The translations under genes and the position numbers were made by a program. A DNA stretch of 64,000 nucleotides from Pseudomonas gingeri (GTDB taxonomy: Bacteria; Pseudomonadota; Gammaproteobacteria; Pseudomonadales; Pseudomonadaceae): positions 1 through 64,000 of the forward strand of contig NZ_JACAQA010000020.1 in NCBI RefSeq assembly GCF_013385425.1, written 5' to 3'. Below the pieces are notes generated by a model. It was given only the letters and a program-made list of their open reading frames with translations, ran no database searches and was not told where the DNA came from. How positions within the stretch are numbered: the first letter of the stretch is position 1; each line of letters opens with the position of its first letter. Positions 44,491-53,815 of the stretch are shown piece by piece.

Positions 44491-44529
44491 CCTTTACGTT
44501 AACGTAAAGGCGATAGGGCTGACTGTCAA
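44491..44529 (-). promoter_or_regulatory. liuA promoter with LiuR operator
   Basis: CCTTTACGTTAACGTAAAGG (44491-44510) is a perfect 20-base palindrome matching the TTTACGT-NN-ACGTAAA LiuR pattern. On the minus strand TTGACA (44529-44524) lies upstream and overlaps the operator at -10 distance, the usual MerR-family layout. Confidence 0.85.
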
Positions 44530-44601
44530 TCGGACATTTTCGACGCAGCAGCCCGTTCGCCACCTGTTTCGGCCTGGCTCAAGCCCGGAGCCTCGTTGGG
44601 T

Positions 44602-47600
44602 TCAGCTCGCCAGTCCGTGCTCGCGCAACGCCTCCAGGGTCAGGCGCTCCATCTCGTCGCTGTGTTCACGTCCGATGGCTTCGTAGAGGGCCTGGTATTC
44701 GGCGTCGGTCATGGGCCGGGCAAACACTTCCTGCTCGGACTTGCCCAGGGTGCCGGCCGAGGCTTTTATAACCGCTTGCAGCCGGGTCTCTTCTTCCTCG
44801 GGCAGGTTTCCATTGTTGAACCAGCGTTCCTGTGCCGATTGCAGGTCCAGAAGGGCATCGCTCTTGGCCTCGCGCAGCGCCTCTTTCGCGCTGAGCTCCT
44901 GCAGATACTGGACCTCCATGTAGTCCTTCCAGAACTCCTGCCCGAGGATCTGCCTGACCCCATCCAGCGGCTGCTGCTCCTGCTCGAGGATGGCCAGGTA
45001 AGCGGCATCCACCTGGGCCGGGGTGACCCCGGAAATCTGGTTGTAATTCATCTTCGAGGCCTGCCAGGGCAGTTCCAGCCGATCCCCCAGGCCGATGCGA
45101 AAGGCCAGGTAGACTTCCGCTTCATCGGGACGTCGACCCTCGGCCCGGCGTTTGCCGATCAGGTCCCGGGCCTGGGCGTTGACGCGATCCAGGCGCGATT
45201 TTCCCTTGGCCAGTTGCAGCAGTTTCAACTCGATCTTGCGGGCGTCCGGTTCGGTGTAGGCTTCATGCAGCAACACGTCGAGGCCCATGTCGCTGAAGGC
45301 CACGGTGATGCCGTCGGCGCAGGCGTCCGATTGCGGTGCGTTGGCCTTGGCGAAGAGTTTCTCCCGTAGCGCGGTGTCATCGACCGCGGCGCTGACCATG
45401 CGCCGGACCTTGTCCATGAGTCCTGGGCGAGTGGCGCTGTCGGCATAGTCGGCTGATTCACGCAGATCGCCGATCACCCGGAAAAACGCTTCGGACTCAT
45501 CGACCGGTTCCTCGCCGGCCAGGCGCAGCCAGGTGTCGCGAAAGGCCTCCTGCGCCTGGCTGTCGAGCCCTTGCAACCAGGCACTCTCATCCCGTGAGAC
45601 GGGCCCTCGCGGGCCATACGGACTATGGGCCGGCGAGTTGTTGCCGCTCACGCTGGCTTCCGAATCCGAATCGACCGGCATATCCAGCCCCAGGTCGATC
45701 CCGGTTTCCGTGTGGTAGTCCACGGCGTCATCGAGAAAGTCCCTTGCGATGGGGTTGTGGTAGAGGTTGATGGCCCTGGCGATGCGTTGCCCTTCTTCGC
45801 TGGTGTCCAGGACGGCGCTGGGGATCGTGGTCAGGTGATTTGAACTCAGGTCCAGATGGGTCAATGCCGGCAGTTCCTGGTAGCCGGTCGGCCATTGGGT
45901 GAGTCCGGTGTTGCGCAGGTCGATACGCTCCAGTTCGAGCATCGCTCTGAAATCCGGCGAACGGCCAAGGGTCGGGTTGCTGGAAAGGTTCAGTTCCCTC
46001 AGGTGGGTCAGCCCTTCGAGGAGGTTGGCCGTTTCCTCGGTCAGGACGATACGGTTGCCACTCAGGTTGAGGTGGACCAGTCCGCTCATCGAACCCAACG
46101 CGGGGGGAATCTCGGTCAGGACGCCGCCGCCGATATACAGGCGCTTCAACTGGGGGAAACCCTCGAGGAAACGGTTCAGTCCCCGGGTGATGTCCGGGTG
46201 GGTCCCGCTCATGAACAGTTCGGTGACATGGCTGAAGTTGGCCGACAGCGTCGGCAGCCGGGCTGTCGAGTCGTAAAGTGAGAAGTTGATCTGATAGCCT
46301 TCCGGGGCGCTGCCCAGGAAGGGTTCCCGGCGCCAGCATTGCCTGATCGCCCGGGCAATATAGTGCCTGACCGTCACGCCTATCTGGGGGGCCGGCGGTG
46401 TACTGACCCAGGTTTCGAGCTCCGTGGACAAGGTGTTGTATTCGCTTTCCAGTGCCTCGAGGCGTTGCACCGCCGCGCCTTCGTTCAGGCCGCGCAGGTC
46501 GAGAAAGGCCTCCACATTGCGCCAGTCATGGGTGGGGTAAAGACGTTGCGCAAGCTCGGTGAAGGCCGAGGTGCGGGTGCCCGGGATTCTTTCCGCCGCC
46601 TCTGCTCCGGCCGCCGACGTGCCGGGACGGCGGGCGGCCAGGCGCATCGGCGGCGTGTCGTTGGGCTTGGTGGGGGGCAGGCCGAGGAGTTTTTCCATCT
46701 CCTTGCGCGGCGGCAATGGCTGATCGAGCACGGTCTGCTTCAGGCCGGCGGCCTCATGGGGGCCGGGAAAGCCCAGGGCCTTGCGCTCGGTGTCGGGCAG
46801 GGCGTGCAGGACACTGCTGTACAGATTGTCCGGGCCGTGGAGTTCCTGGCCCAGGGCGTCATGGGCTTCGTACTGGTCGCCATTTTTAACCAGTACCTTG
46901 CGAATCGGTGCCTGCTCCGCGCCAAGGCTGTCGAGCAAGGGCCCGCTGAAGTAGGGCTGGCGGATTTCGAGACGCACCTGATCCGACCAGCCCGGCAGCT
47001 TGCCGATCTGGCTGAGGATCAGCTTGTCGGTATCGGGGTTGCTCGTCGCGTCGAGATAGAGGCCTTCCCGGGCGCGCGCCAGGCGCAGATTGCGGCTGTA
47101 ATAGCGGGCCTCTTCGGCCAGTCGCAACGGTACACGCCTGGCGTTGAGCAGAACCCGCTGTTCGGCCGGACTGGCGTTTCTGGACAATTCCTCCGCGACC
47201 GGCGTCGACAGGCCTGGAAACTCTTGTTGGATCACCGCAACGGCGGGGTCGTTGCTCTGGGTGCGATAGCGATAGTGTGAATCGAACAGCGCCGCCCGGC
47301 GGTTGCCGGCCTGGGTCGCGAGCTTGCGCCGGAGGGCCACGGCACGGGCATCCAGGCTGATGGGACCGGTGCCGAAATCTTCGCCCAGCAAACTGCGGAT
47401 CTCGGCCTCGTCGAGGTTTTCCAGGACCTTGCGCAGCAGTTGGTTGGCGTCGAGCCCGGGCCAGCGCAGGTCGATACGTTGCAAGGCTTGCGCCTGGCCG
47501 GCGGGGTACTCCTTCAGCGGGGCGCCGTGACGGTCCAGCAAGCGCAACACTTTCGAGGGCGGCCAGACCGGTTCGCTGGTGAGCAATTGCAGTTCCATGT

Positions 47601-49596
47601 GCAGTTCGTCGATTGAACTGTTGGCCGCGCCACCGCTTTGCAGGCGTTGCACCAGGCGCTTGAGGTCGCGGTCGAGTTTGAAACGGGTCACGCTGTCTTC
47701 GAGCAACGCTGGGGGTGGTTCCTGATCCAGGTGCAGCAGGCGCAGGACATCGTCGTCGACTCCGCTCAGTTGCATGATTTTTTCCGCCGATGCCGGGTCC
47801 AGGCTGGCCGCATCCGGTCCCAGTCGGGAAAACAGCTGCGGTTGCCGCCACTGCAAGGGTTGCTCGAATTCATGGCGCCAGGCGCCCTTGCCGTTGTGAT
47901 GGATCAGCGGGGCGTAGGCGTCGGGGTTGTTCGGGTGTTGCAGGCGGAAGCGGTTGGGGCTTGTGCCGGGCTTGATCCGGTAATGGCGGCCGTCAAGACC
48001 CAGGAAGGTCTTGTCCTGATGGTGATAGAGCCCCGCGCCATCGGGCTGCAGCTCCGGCGTGTCGGGCAGTGGGTGTTCATAAGGGGTCAGGTCGGGTTTC
48101 CAGAGTGCCTGTTCGCCTTGGGCGGTGTTGATCGGCTTGAGCCCTTCGATAAACGTCGAACCTTCGAAATCCAGGGTCATCACGGCCCCCAGCCCGAGCA
48201 GCTCGACGTTCAGCAGCACGCCCATAAAGCCGAGCACTGCCTGCATTTTCTCTTCATGGCTCCATTCCTCGATGCCGTTGTAGAGCTGCACGATCAGTTG
48301 CGCGGCGGCGACCGCGAGCATCGCCTCACCGAGCCCGGGCACCAGGAACAACAGATTGACCCCCCAGTTCAGCAACGAGCGCAGGCGCGCGGTGCGGGTC
48401 TTCTTGTCCTCGTCGTCCGTGGGCACCGCGTTGATCCGGGCGTCGTCGAGCTTCTTGACCGTTTGCAGAACGCAGAACTCGCTGAAAGGATTGTCGCCCA
48501 GCGAGCCTTTCTCCAGGCGCAAGTTGGCTTGCGGGGCCGGTTTGCGCTGTTCGCTGACGGGGTCGAGGGGGCTCAGGCAATCCTCGAGGGCACGCAAGAG
48601 TGCCGGTTGGGTGCGCAGGTGAACATAACGCTTGAAGAACGCCTGATAGGTTTTATCCCGCAGCCGTTCCCTGAGTTCATTGTGGAAGGCGTTGAAGGAC
48701 GGATAGCGCTTGACGGCCTGGAGCGGATCACCCGACAGGTAGACCACGCAGGGGCGCTCGCCGGTGCTTGAGAGAGCGTCGTGCTCGATCAGCAGCACGC
48801 CCTTGAGCAACGCGCCCCAGGCGCCGCTGTCGACGTTCGGAAAGTCGAGCAGGGTCAGGGAGTAGCAGTGCACGGGCCGGTTGTCCCAACGGGTTGTCTG
48901 CGTCGGGTCGAGCAGGCTGTGCAGCATCTGGTAGGCCGATTGATCCAGGTTGCCCTTGATCAGTGCGATTTCCGCCTGCACCGCCAGTTCGTCGCGCTCC
49001 TGGTGCTCGAAGAGGGTCTTGTAGAGTGGGCTTGGGTGGTTGCGCGCGGTACGCAGGAGAAAATGTTCGATGTACCTCTTGTACTGGCCGCCCAGATCCA
49101 GCCGGCGACAGACGGCGGCGAAGTCCGGGGGCGTGATGGGCTTTTTCAGGACCGCGGTACTTCTACGCTGGATGGCCGAGCCGTGGTCGAAACCGAAAGG
49201 GCCGGTTTCGCTGCTTTCAAAGTTCTGCAGGGCGGCTTGCAGCAGGCTCTGCACGACAATGTTCTCCCGACGCGGTTCGCCGAGGGTGGCGGCGGCGAGG
49301 ATATGGACGTGCCGGAGTTGGTCGTGGTGAATGTCCAGGCCCGGGCCATAGTGCTCGTCCAGGGCCCGGGAGAGCAGCGGCGCGGCAAAGTCCTTGGCGC
49401 TTTTGAAGCCGTGTAGATGGCGTGCCAGTGCGGTTTTGGATATCTGGCTCTGCCTGAGGCGCGTGGCGAATGCCTGGCGTCGTTCGAGGGAAGCCTGGGT
49501 CAGCCAGGAGGGCAGCCGCTTGAGGATCAGGCGATGGTTCCTGGTCGATCGCGCCTGGCTGGCGGAGGCGGCAAGTGGGCGTTGCTCGGTACTCAT
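44602..49596 (-). CDS. Giant LRR effector with NEL-type E3 ubiquitin ligase domain
   Basis: A 1664-residue protein. About residues 1-900 form a DUF6543/dermonecrotic-toxin-like region with a hydrophobic stretch (LLNWGVNLLFLVPGLGEAMLAVAAAQLIVQLY, near 420) that could insert into membranes. Several leucine-rich repeats lie around 1130-1300 (LVHLNLSGNRIVL, LRELNLSSNPTLG, LTHLDLSSNHLTTIP). The C-terminal NEL domain (about 1370-1664) carries the catalytic motif DACADGITVAF with Cys1426 and Asp1428 in the C-x-D arrangement of IpaH ligases. Expected to act on host ubiquitin after secretion (family knowledge plus inference). ATG at 49596. No secretion genes in the window. Confidence 0.85.
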   Translation of the reverse strand: MSTEQRPLAASASQARSTRNHRLILKRLPSWLTQASLERRQAFATRLRQSQISKTALARHLHGFKSAKDFAAPLLSRALDEHYGPGLDIHHDQLRHVHILAAATLGEPRRENIVVQSLLQAALQNFESSETGPFGFDHGSAIQRRSTAVLKKPITPPDFAAVCRRLDLGGQYKRYIEHFLLRTARNHPSPLYKTLFEHQERDELAVQAEIALIKGNLDQSAYQMLHSLLDPTQTTRWDNRPVHCYSLTLLDFPNVDSGAWGALLKGVLLIEHDALSSTGERPCVVYLSGDPLQAVKRYPSFNAFHNELRERLRDKTYQAFFKRYVHLRTQPALLRALEDCLSPLDPVSEQRKPAPQANLRLEKGSLGDNPFSEFCVLQTVKKLDDARINAVPTDDEDKKTRTARLRSLLNWGVNLLFLVPGLGEAMLAVAAAQLIVQLYNGIEEWSHEEKMQAVLGFMGVLLNVELLGLGAVMTLDFEGSTFIEGLKPINTAQGEQALWKPDLTPYEHPLPDTPELQPDGAGLYHHQDKTFLGLDGRHYRIKPGTSPNRFRLQHPNNPDAYAPLIHHNGKGAWRHEFEQPLQWRQPQLFSRLGPDAASLDPASAEKIMQLSGVDDDVLRLLHLDQEPPPALLEDSVTRFKLDRDLKRLVQRLQSGGAANSSIDELHMELQLLTSEPVWPPSKVLRLLDRHGAPLKEYPAGQAQALQRIDLRWPGLDANQLLRKVLENLDEAEIRSLLGEDFGTGPISLDARAVALRRKLATQAGNRRAALFDSHYRYRTQSNDPAVAVIQQEFPGLSTPVAEELSRNASPAEQRVLLNARRVPLRLAEEARYYSRNLRLARAREGLYLDATSNPDTDKLILSQIGKLPGWSDQVRLEIRQPYFSGPLLDSLGAEQAPIRKVLVKNGDQYEAHDALGQELHGPDNLYSSVLHALPDTERKALGFPGPHEAAGLKQTVLDQPLPPRKEMEKLLGLPPTKPNDTPPMRLAARRPGTSAAGAEAAERIPGTRTSAFTELAQRLYPTHDWRNVEAFLDLRGLNEGAAVQRLEALESEYNTLSTELETWVSTPPAPQIGVTVRHYIARAIRQCWRREPFLGSAPEGYQINFSLYDSTARLPTLSANFSHVTELFMSGTHPDITRGLNRFLEGFPQLKRLYIGGGVLTEIPPALGSMSGLVHLNLSGNRIVLTEETANLLEGLTHLRELNLSSNPTLGRSPDFRAMLELERIDLRNTGLTQWPTGYQELPALTHLDLSSNHLTTIPSAVLDTSEEGQRIARAINLYHNPIARDFLDDAVDYHTETGIDLGLDMPVDSDSEASVSGNNSPAHSPYGPRGPVSRDESAWLQGLDSQAQEAFRDTWLRLAGEEPVDESEAFFRVIGDLRESADYADSATRPGLMDKVRRMVSAAVDDTALREKLFAKANAPQSDACADGITVAFSDMGLDVLLHEAYTEPDARKIELKLLQLAKGKSRLDRVNAQARDLIGKRRAEGRRPDEAEVYLAFRIGLGDRLELPWQASKMNYNQISGVTPAQVDAAYLAILEQEQQPLDGVRQILGQEFWKDYMEVQYLQELSAKEALREAKSDALLDLQSAQERWFNNGNLPEEEETRLQAVIKASAGTLGKSEQEVFARPMTDAEYQALYEAIGREHSDEMERLTLEALREHGLAS

Positions 49597-49924
49597 GAAG
49601 ATCAACTTTTTCCGTGAATGAGGCTTTCAGCTTATGCCGAACGCCTGTACTTAAAAGTTGAAAAAGTTGAGTTAAATCAGTTGGTTAATATCAATAATTC
49701 GTACCTGTAAAATAGTCGGTTATCGCCTTTTGGCTAGCGTCTCGTGCTGACGTCGAGAGCGATGTTCAGCGGCCTTGCAGGCGCAGAACTGGGGCCGGGC
49801 GGCGTTCCGAGGAGGCCTTTGGCCTCTTCGCGAGCAAGCTCTGCTCCTGCGGGGCACGGGTGTTTTTAATATCCTGTTTCCTGCCTGCTCCTGACAGGCA
49901 GGGTTATCCGCCCGGCAGGGGAAA
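49597..49924. other. Intergenic region between the two effector genes
   Basis: About 330 bases. The half next to the NEL gene is AT-rich (AAAAGTTGAAAAAGTTGAG around 49655-49673) and probably holds its promoter. A single degenerate REP (TTCGCGAGCAAGCTCTGCTC, 49827-49846) and a hairpin CCTGCCTG-N7-CAGGCAGG (49880-49902), not followed by T residues on either strand, lie near the upstream gene's stop. No hrp-box-like pair was found. Confidence 0.5.
49827..49850. repeat. Single REP element
   Basis: TTCGCGAGCAAGCTCTGCTC plus CTGC: one arm only, slightly diverged from the doublets elsewhere. Confidence 0.6.
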
Positions 49925-52063
49925 TCAGCTGCTTGAGACGGGCCAGGTCACGTCATCGGCAAAGATCTTTCCGTCGGCGGGCCAATTCAGCACAGTCCCG
50001 CCGGCCTCGGCCACCTGGTCGATCAACTGATCGTAGACCGCGCTGTTGTCGACCCCGCTCCAGGTTGCACTCTCGATGTCGGCGGCGGTGTGTCCCGCGG
50101 CCTGATGGATTGCGCGGACACTGGCGGCACGGGTCAGGCTGGAGTTGACCAGCCAGATCCGTTCGGCACTGACGCCTCGGTCGGAGACTGAAATATGCCC
50201 CTCGATATCGTCATAAGGAAAGAAGTTGCTTCTCTGCGGATCATGGTTGAAAAAGCGATTTTCCTGCCCCGGCACGACCTCGACGTTGCGGGTATCGATC
50301 ATGTAGATGAAGCTGGTGATCTGCCGGTGCCTGTAGGTGGTATAGCCGCGTTCGCTGTCGAGGGAAATCGGCGCGCCCGAGCCCGAGCCGTTCGATGCCG
50401 CTTCACTCGGTTGGCGGGTGCTGCCCGAGGCTGACGACGAAGCGGCCTGGCTGGCATTCGACGAGCTCTCATCGGCGCTGCCCTCGCTGTCGGCGTCGCT
50501 GCCGCTCTCCGACTCGGGGCGTCTGCCGGGATATTTGTTGGTTTGCCTGTTGTAACGCAGTTGGCCGATACCCGGCCCGCCACCGACGCTGTAGTTTTTC
50601 GCGTCGCTCAGGCTGAAGGTGGCGCTCAGGGCTTTTTTCGTGGTCGAGCCCGGTGGGTGGTTTTCACGGGCGAGCATGCAGCCATCCCTGGCCAGCTCGA
50701 ACGGCGTGCGATCTTCCGTCCTGAACATGGCGGGGATATCCGTGCGGTACAGGCAGCCATGGATGTTTTTCCGGTAGCCGATCTTGAGCAGGAATGCCTC
50801 GAGGAATGGCCGGGTGTAGTAGGCGTCGAAATCCGGGTCGAGCGAGTGCGCTTCAAAGTTGCGGATATTGCGGATGTGCGGCAGCACTTCCTGTTCCAGC
50901 AAGTCAAAGCGCCGTGGATCGGTTTCGCTCTGCGACTGAAGTTTGTGCGTCTGTGCCCAGTCAGGGACTCTGGCGTGTTCCTGGAGTGCCTGCTGCAGGC
51001 GAGGCAGCATGCTGGGAAGCAGGTTGTATCCTTGCAGGATCTGCCCGCGTTCTTCCGCGCTCTTGTCGGGATGGGCCCATTTCAGCGCCCGGATCAATTG
51101 CTCCCTGGTCTTGCCTGCCTGGCTGGCATTGGCCCATTGCGGCTGTTTGCCGGAGGTTTCGACCTCGGAGCGGAAGCGCGTTATGTCGTTGCCGTGAAGC
51201 CCGTAGTGTTCCCAGATCTCGTGGTCGGTCCAGGCGGGCAGTCGTTCGGCGGCAAGCGACTGACCGTTTGCGTCCATTCGCCCCTCTGGCGGGTCAACCA
51301 GCACCCAGTTGTCGTCGTCCTTGCTGAATGCGTACACGCTGTCTTCGGTGTTATCGGCATCAAACTTTTTCAGACGGTAGTAACCCTGGCTGTCAGGGCC
51401 CGCGAGACGGGTGTAGGGGGGCTGGCCGGAATAGCTGAATTTGGCCACGACGACAGCGGACGCCCGCGGTGTGTCGGCCGCACGGCTCTCTCCAGTCGCC
51501 GGATCGTCAACCAGGCGTGGCCGTTTGCGCGGTGGTGGGCTGTCCGTGGTCTGATCGACGGACGCTGCCATGGGCTCCGTTCCCCAGGTGCTGCCGTTAC
51601 CTATCCGATAAAGCGCGGGGCCGGACGGCAGCAGTTCATTGGAACGTTTTGCCCGGTAGGTCTCGAGTTGCGTGTCGTACGCGACCATGACCGTGCCACC
51701 GCTATCGAGATCGACATAGTGACGGTTCTTGATGATCCGCAGGCCCTGCGGGTCGGGCGGCGGCAATGCCCCGCTCGTGCTGACCCGGTAGCTCTCCAGT
51801 GAGGCGAGGGGGGCGGTCCTGGCCTGACCCGGAAGATCCGTCAGTTGCAGGTTCTGCTCCGCTGGCGTGTTGGCTGCCGGTCGAAGATGGGCGGGCGCCT
51901 GACCGCCGGAAACCGCCGGGTTGTCCAGGTGGTGTGGGCGCAGGCCGCTGGCATGTGGCCCCGTGGGAAGTGATGGGCGCAAGGATTCGGGAAGGTCCGG
52001 CGTCTTGGGCACAGGTACCTTGATGGCGGACGACGTGGGTTTGACCGGGGTTCTTGGAGACAT
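49925..52063 (-). CDS. Putative ADP-ribosyltransferase effector (pertussis/cholera toxin type)
   Basis: A 712-residue protein with no signal peptide. Residues 1-100 are Pro-rich and disordered. Residues 105-155 resemble a module common in Pseudomonas DUF6543 toxins (NRHYVDLDSGGTVMVAYD, SGPALYRI). RKRPRL at 179-184 looks like a nuclear localisation signal. From about 435 the protein resembles pertussis-toxin S1: FRTEDRTPFELARDG (Arg448) aligns without gaps with the YRYDSRPPE... Arg9 motif, LSATFS (Ser480) stands for the STS motif, and YDDIEGHIS (Glu621) for the catalytic Glu. A Ser/Gly-rich insert (about 514-565) splits the domain. Function inferred from motifs only. ATG at 52063. Confidence 0.68.
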   Translation of the reverse strand: MSPRTPVKPTSSAIKVPVPKTPDLPESLRPSLPTGPHASGLRPHHLDNPAVSGGQAPAHLRPAANTPAEQNLQLTDLPGQARTAPLASLESYRVSTSGALPPPDPQGLRIIKNRHYVDLDSGGTVMVAYDTQLETYRAKRSNELLPSGPALYRIGNGSTWGTEPMAASVDQTTDSPPPRKRPRLVDDPATGESRAADTPRASAVVVAKFSYSGQPPYTRLAGPDSQGYYRLKKFDADNTEDSVYAFSKDDDNWVLVDPPEGRMDANGQSLAAERLPAWTDHEIWEHYGLHGNDITRFRSEVETSGKQPQWANASQAGKTREQLIRALKWAHPDKSAEERGQILQGYNLLPSMLPRLQQALQEHARVPDWAQTHKLQSQSETDPRRFDLLEQEVLPHIRNIRNFEAHSLDPDFDAYYTRPFLEAFLLKIGYRKNIHGCLYRTDIPAMFRTEDRTPFELARDGCMLARENHPPGSTTKKALSATFSLSDAKNYSVGGGPGIGQLRYNRQTNKYPGRRPESESGSDADSEGSADESSSNASQAASSSASGSTRQPSEAASNGSGSGAPISLDSERGYTTYRHRQITSFIYMIDTRNVEVVPGQENRFFNHDPQRSNFFPYDDIEGHISVSDRGVSAERIWLVNSSLTRAASVRAIHQAAGHTAADIESATWSGVDNSAVYDQLIDQVAEAGGTVLNWPADGKIFADDVTWPVSSS

Positions 52064-52771
52064 GGTGATACCTGCCAATTAAAGAAATAAGCATCCTGTT
52101 CAGGATCTGTCATCAGTCGGGTATTGATACGGGGCGATCGCACAGGCGGATGGCCGCGTAGGCAGGTTCAGTATCCGCTCCATGAATTCGGCGGATGCGG
52201 TACATAGATAGGCACAAGGAGGATTTGTCAGCGAATGACAGGAAGGCAGAAACACGAAGGGGAGCCGAAGCTCCCCTTGAATGTGTTGTTGTATGCTCTT
52301 TTCTTATTATTGAGGGGCGGTCTGTTGTTGTTTTTGTCGACCGTGACCCTTTCTCGCCGTTTAGGTGACCCCCATCCGGGGTCAAAGAGCAAACGTATTT
52401 TTTTGAGCGCTGATCTGCTTTATCAGGTGATCCAACCAGTTCGGGAGCTACCTTGAGGTAGTTTTATTGTTCTCTGTCCGGTTGCGGGTGACCCGAGGGT
52501 TCCCTGAAAGCACACCTTCTCCAAAAAAATCTGTTAGCTGCGTCTCTGCCGTGTTGTTTTTGTTATGTCAGAGTCGGTACGTCTTATTTTTATGGGTTTG
52601 CTGCTTTTTATTCTTGTTATGCAAGAGATATAGCAGGTGGCGTGCCAACTTTTTAAAACCCTTTAAAATCAAGGCCTTGATATTTTTCGTGAACCTTCGG
52701 CCAAGGGCAATGTCGTGAATCTGTTTCCGTGTTACTCGTTTGTGTTTCCAGACGGTAACACCCGGACACAT
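52064..52771. other. AT-rich, hairpin-bearing spacer upstream of the effector genes
   Basis: About 700 bases with no gene. Much lower GC than flanks from 52280 to 52760. Contains dyads TGACCCC-N5-GGGGTCA (52366-52384) and CTACC-TTGA-GGTAG (52449-52462, followed by TTTTATTG), and GTGACCC three times (52343, 52365, 52489). It probably holds the effector promoter. Short open frames here show no codon bias. Confidence 0.5.
52257..52278 (-). terminator. Stable UUCG hairpin, probable terminator
   Basis: Minus-strand AAGGGGAGC-TTCG-GCTCCCCTT: 9-base perfect stem with a C(UUCG)G tetraloop, followed by CGTGTTTC, so the T tract is short. It would stop transcripts coming from liuE before the effector genes. 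Confidence 0.55.
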
Positions 52772-53671
52772 TCACACCGCCTGCCGTGCCTTGGCGACCC
52801 TTGAGCCAGTAACACGTCCCAGCACGGCACAGATTTCCTGGCCCGCGAGGAGCAACTGGTCGAGGTCGACACCGGTGTGGATGCCCAGGCCGTTGAGCAT
52901 ATAGAGCACGTCTTCGGTGGCGACGTTACCGCTGGCGCCCTTGGCGTAGGGGCAGCCGCCCAGGCCTGCGATGGAGCTGTCGAAGACCGCGATGCCTTCC
53001 AGCAGGCTGGCGTAGACATTGGCCATGGCCTGGCCGTAGGTGTCGTGGAAATGCCCGGCAAGTTTTTCCCGCGGCACGCTGGCCGAGACCACCTCGAACA
53101 TCCGCCGGGTGGCGCCCGGGGTGCCGGTGCCGATGGTGTCGCCCAGGGACACTTCGTAGCAGCCCATGGCATACAGCTCGCGGGCCACGACGGCGACCTG
53201 TTCGGCGGCGACCGGGCCTTCATAGGGGCAGCCGAGCACGCAGGACACGTAGCCGCGCACCGTCACGCCATGCTGGCGGGCGGCATCCATGATCGGTATG
53301 AAACGTTCGAGGCTTTCGCTGATGGAACAGTTGATATTGCGCTGGGAGAAGGCTTCGGAGGCGGCGGCGAACACCGCCACCTCCTTGACCCCGGCGGCCA
53401 CGGCATCTTCGAAACCGCGCAGGTTGGGGGCCAGCGCGCCATAGGTGACCCCGGGCTTGCGCTGGATCTGCGCGAAGACTTCGGCGGAACCGGCCATCTG
53501 CGGCACCCATTTGGGCGAGACGAAGCTGCCGACTTCTATATAGCCCAGGCCAGCGTCGCTGAGACGGTCCACCAGGCGGACCTTGTCGGCCACGCTGATG
53601 GGTTGGGCTTCGTTCTGCAGGCCGTCGCGGGGGCCGACTTCGATCAGGCGTACGTGGGTGGGCAATGACAT
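52772..53671 (-). CDS. liuE: Hydroxymethylglutaryl-CoA lyase (LiuE/MvaB)
   Basis: A 299-residue TIM-barrel lyase. N-terminal metal/catalytic motif EVGPRDGLQNEAQPIS, GSFVSPKWVPQMA in the next strand, HFHDTYGQAMANVYASL with the metal His pair, and the C-terminal Cys-containing signature GLGGCPYAKGASGNVATEDV. It splits HMG-CoA into acetyl-CoA and acetoacetate, the last step of leucine degradation. ATG at 53671. It follows liuR on the same strand with a REPIN in the 144-base gap. Confidence 0.94.
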   Translation of the reverse strand: MSLPTHVRLIEVGPRDGLQNEAQPISVADKVRLVDRLSDAGLGYIEVGSFVSPKWVPQMAGSAEVFAQIQRKPGVTYGALAPNLRGFEDAVAAGVKEVAVFAAASEAFSQRNINCSISESLERFIPIMDAARQHGVTVRGYVSCVLGCPYEGPVAAEQVAVVARELYAMGCYEVSLGDTIGTGTPGATRRMFEVVSASVPREKLAGHFHDTYGQAMANVYASLLEGIAVFDSSIAGLGGCPYAKGASGNVATEDVLYMLNGLGIHTGVDLDQLLLAGQEICAVLGRVTGSRVAKARQAV

Positions 53672-53714
53672 GGGGGGTACCTTGCGCAAAGAGATGGTCG
53701 GTTCTGATGCGGTC

Positions 53715-53803
53715 CCCTGTAGGAGCCGGCTTGCTGGCGATGGCGTCCGGACAGGCGCTGCAAGGCTCAAGGGCCTCATCGCCAGCAAGCCGGCTCCTAC
53801 AGG
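53715..53803. repeat. REPIN between liuR and liuE
   Basis: Arms CCTGTAGGAGCCGGCTTGCT and AGCAAGCCGGCTCCTACAGG are perfect inverted repeats (27 bases each in full, extending to GGCGATG and CATCGCC). Confidence 0.88.
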
Positions 53804-53815
53804 GGGCGGTTGTGT

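Noticed and set aside
46339..48771. Plus-strand open frames inside the NEL effector gene
   Set aside because: Antisense shadows; composition is Gly/Ala/Gln/His-rich as expected from reversed high-GC codons.
49880..49902. CCTGCCTG/CAGGCAGG hairpin as terminator of the ART-like gene
   Set aside because: Neither strand shows a T tract after the stem.
52235..52718. Short open frames in the AT-rich spacer upstream of the ART-like gene
   Set aside because: Composition rich in Leu/Phe/Lys from AT-rich DNA, no ribosome sites, no similarity to known small proteins.
52064..52771. Possible hrp box (GGAACC-N15/16-CCACNNA) for the effectors
   Set aside because: A GGTTCC complement occurs at 52499-52504 but no matching second half lies at the right distance; type III regulation is therefore not claimed.
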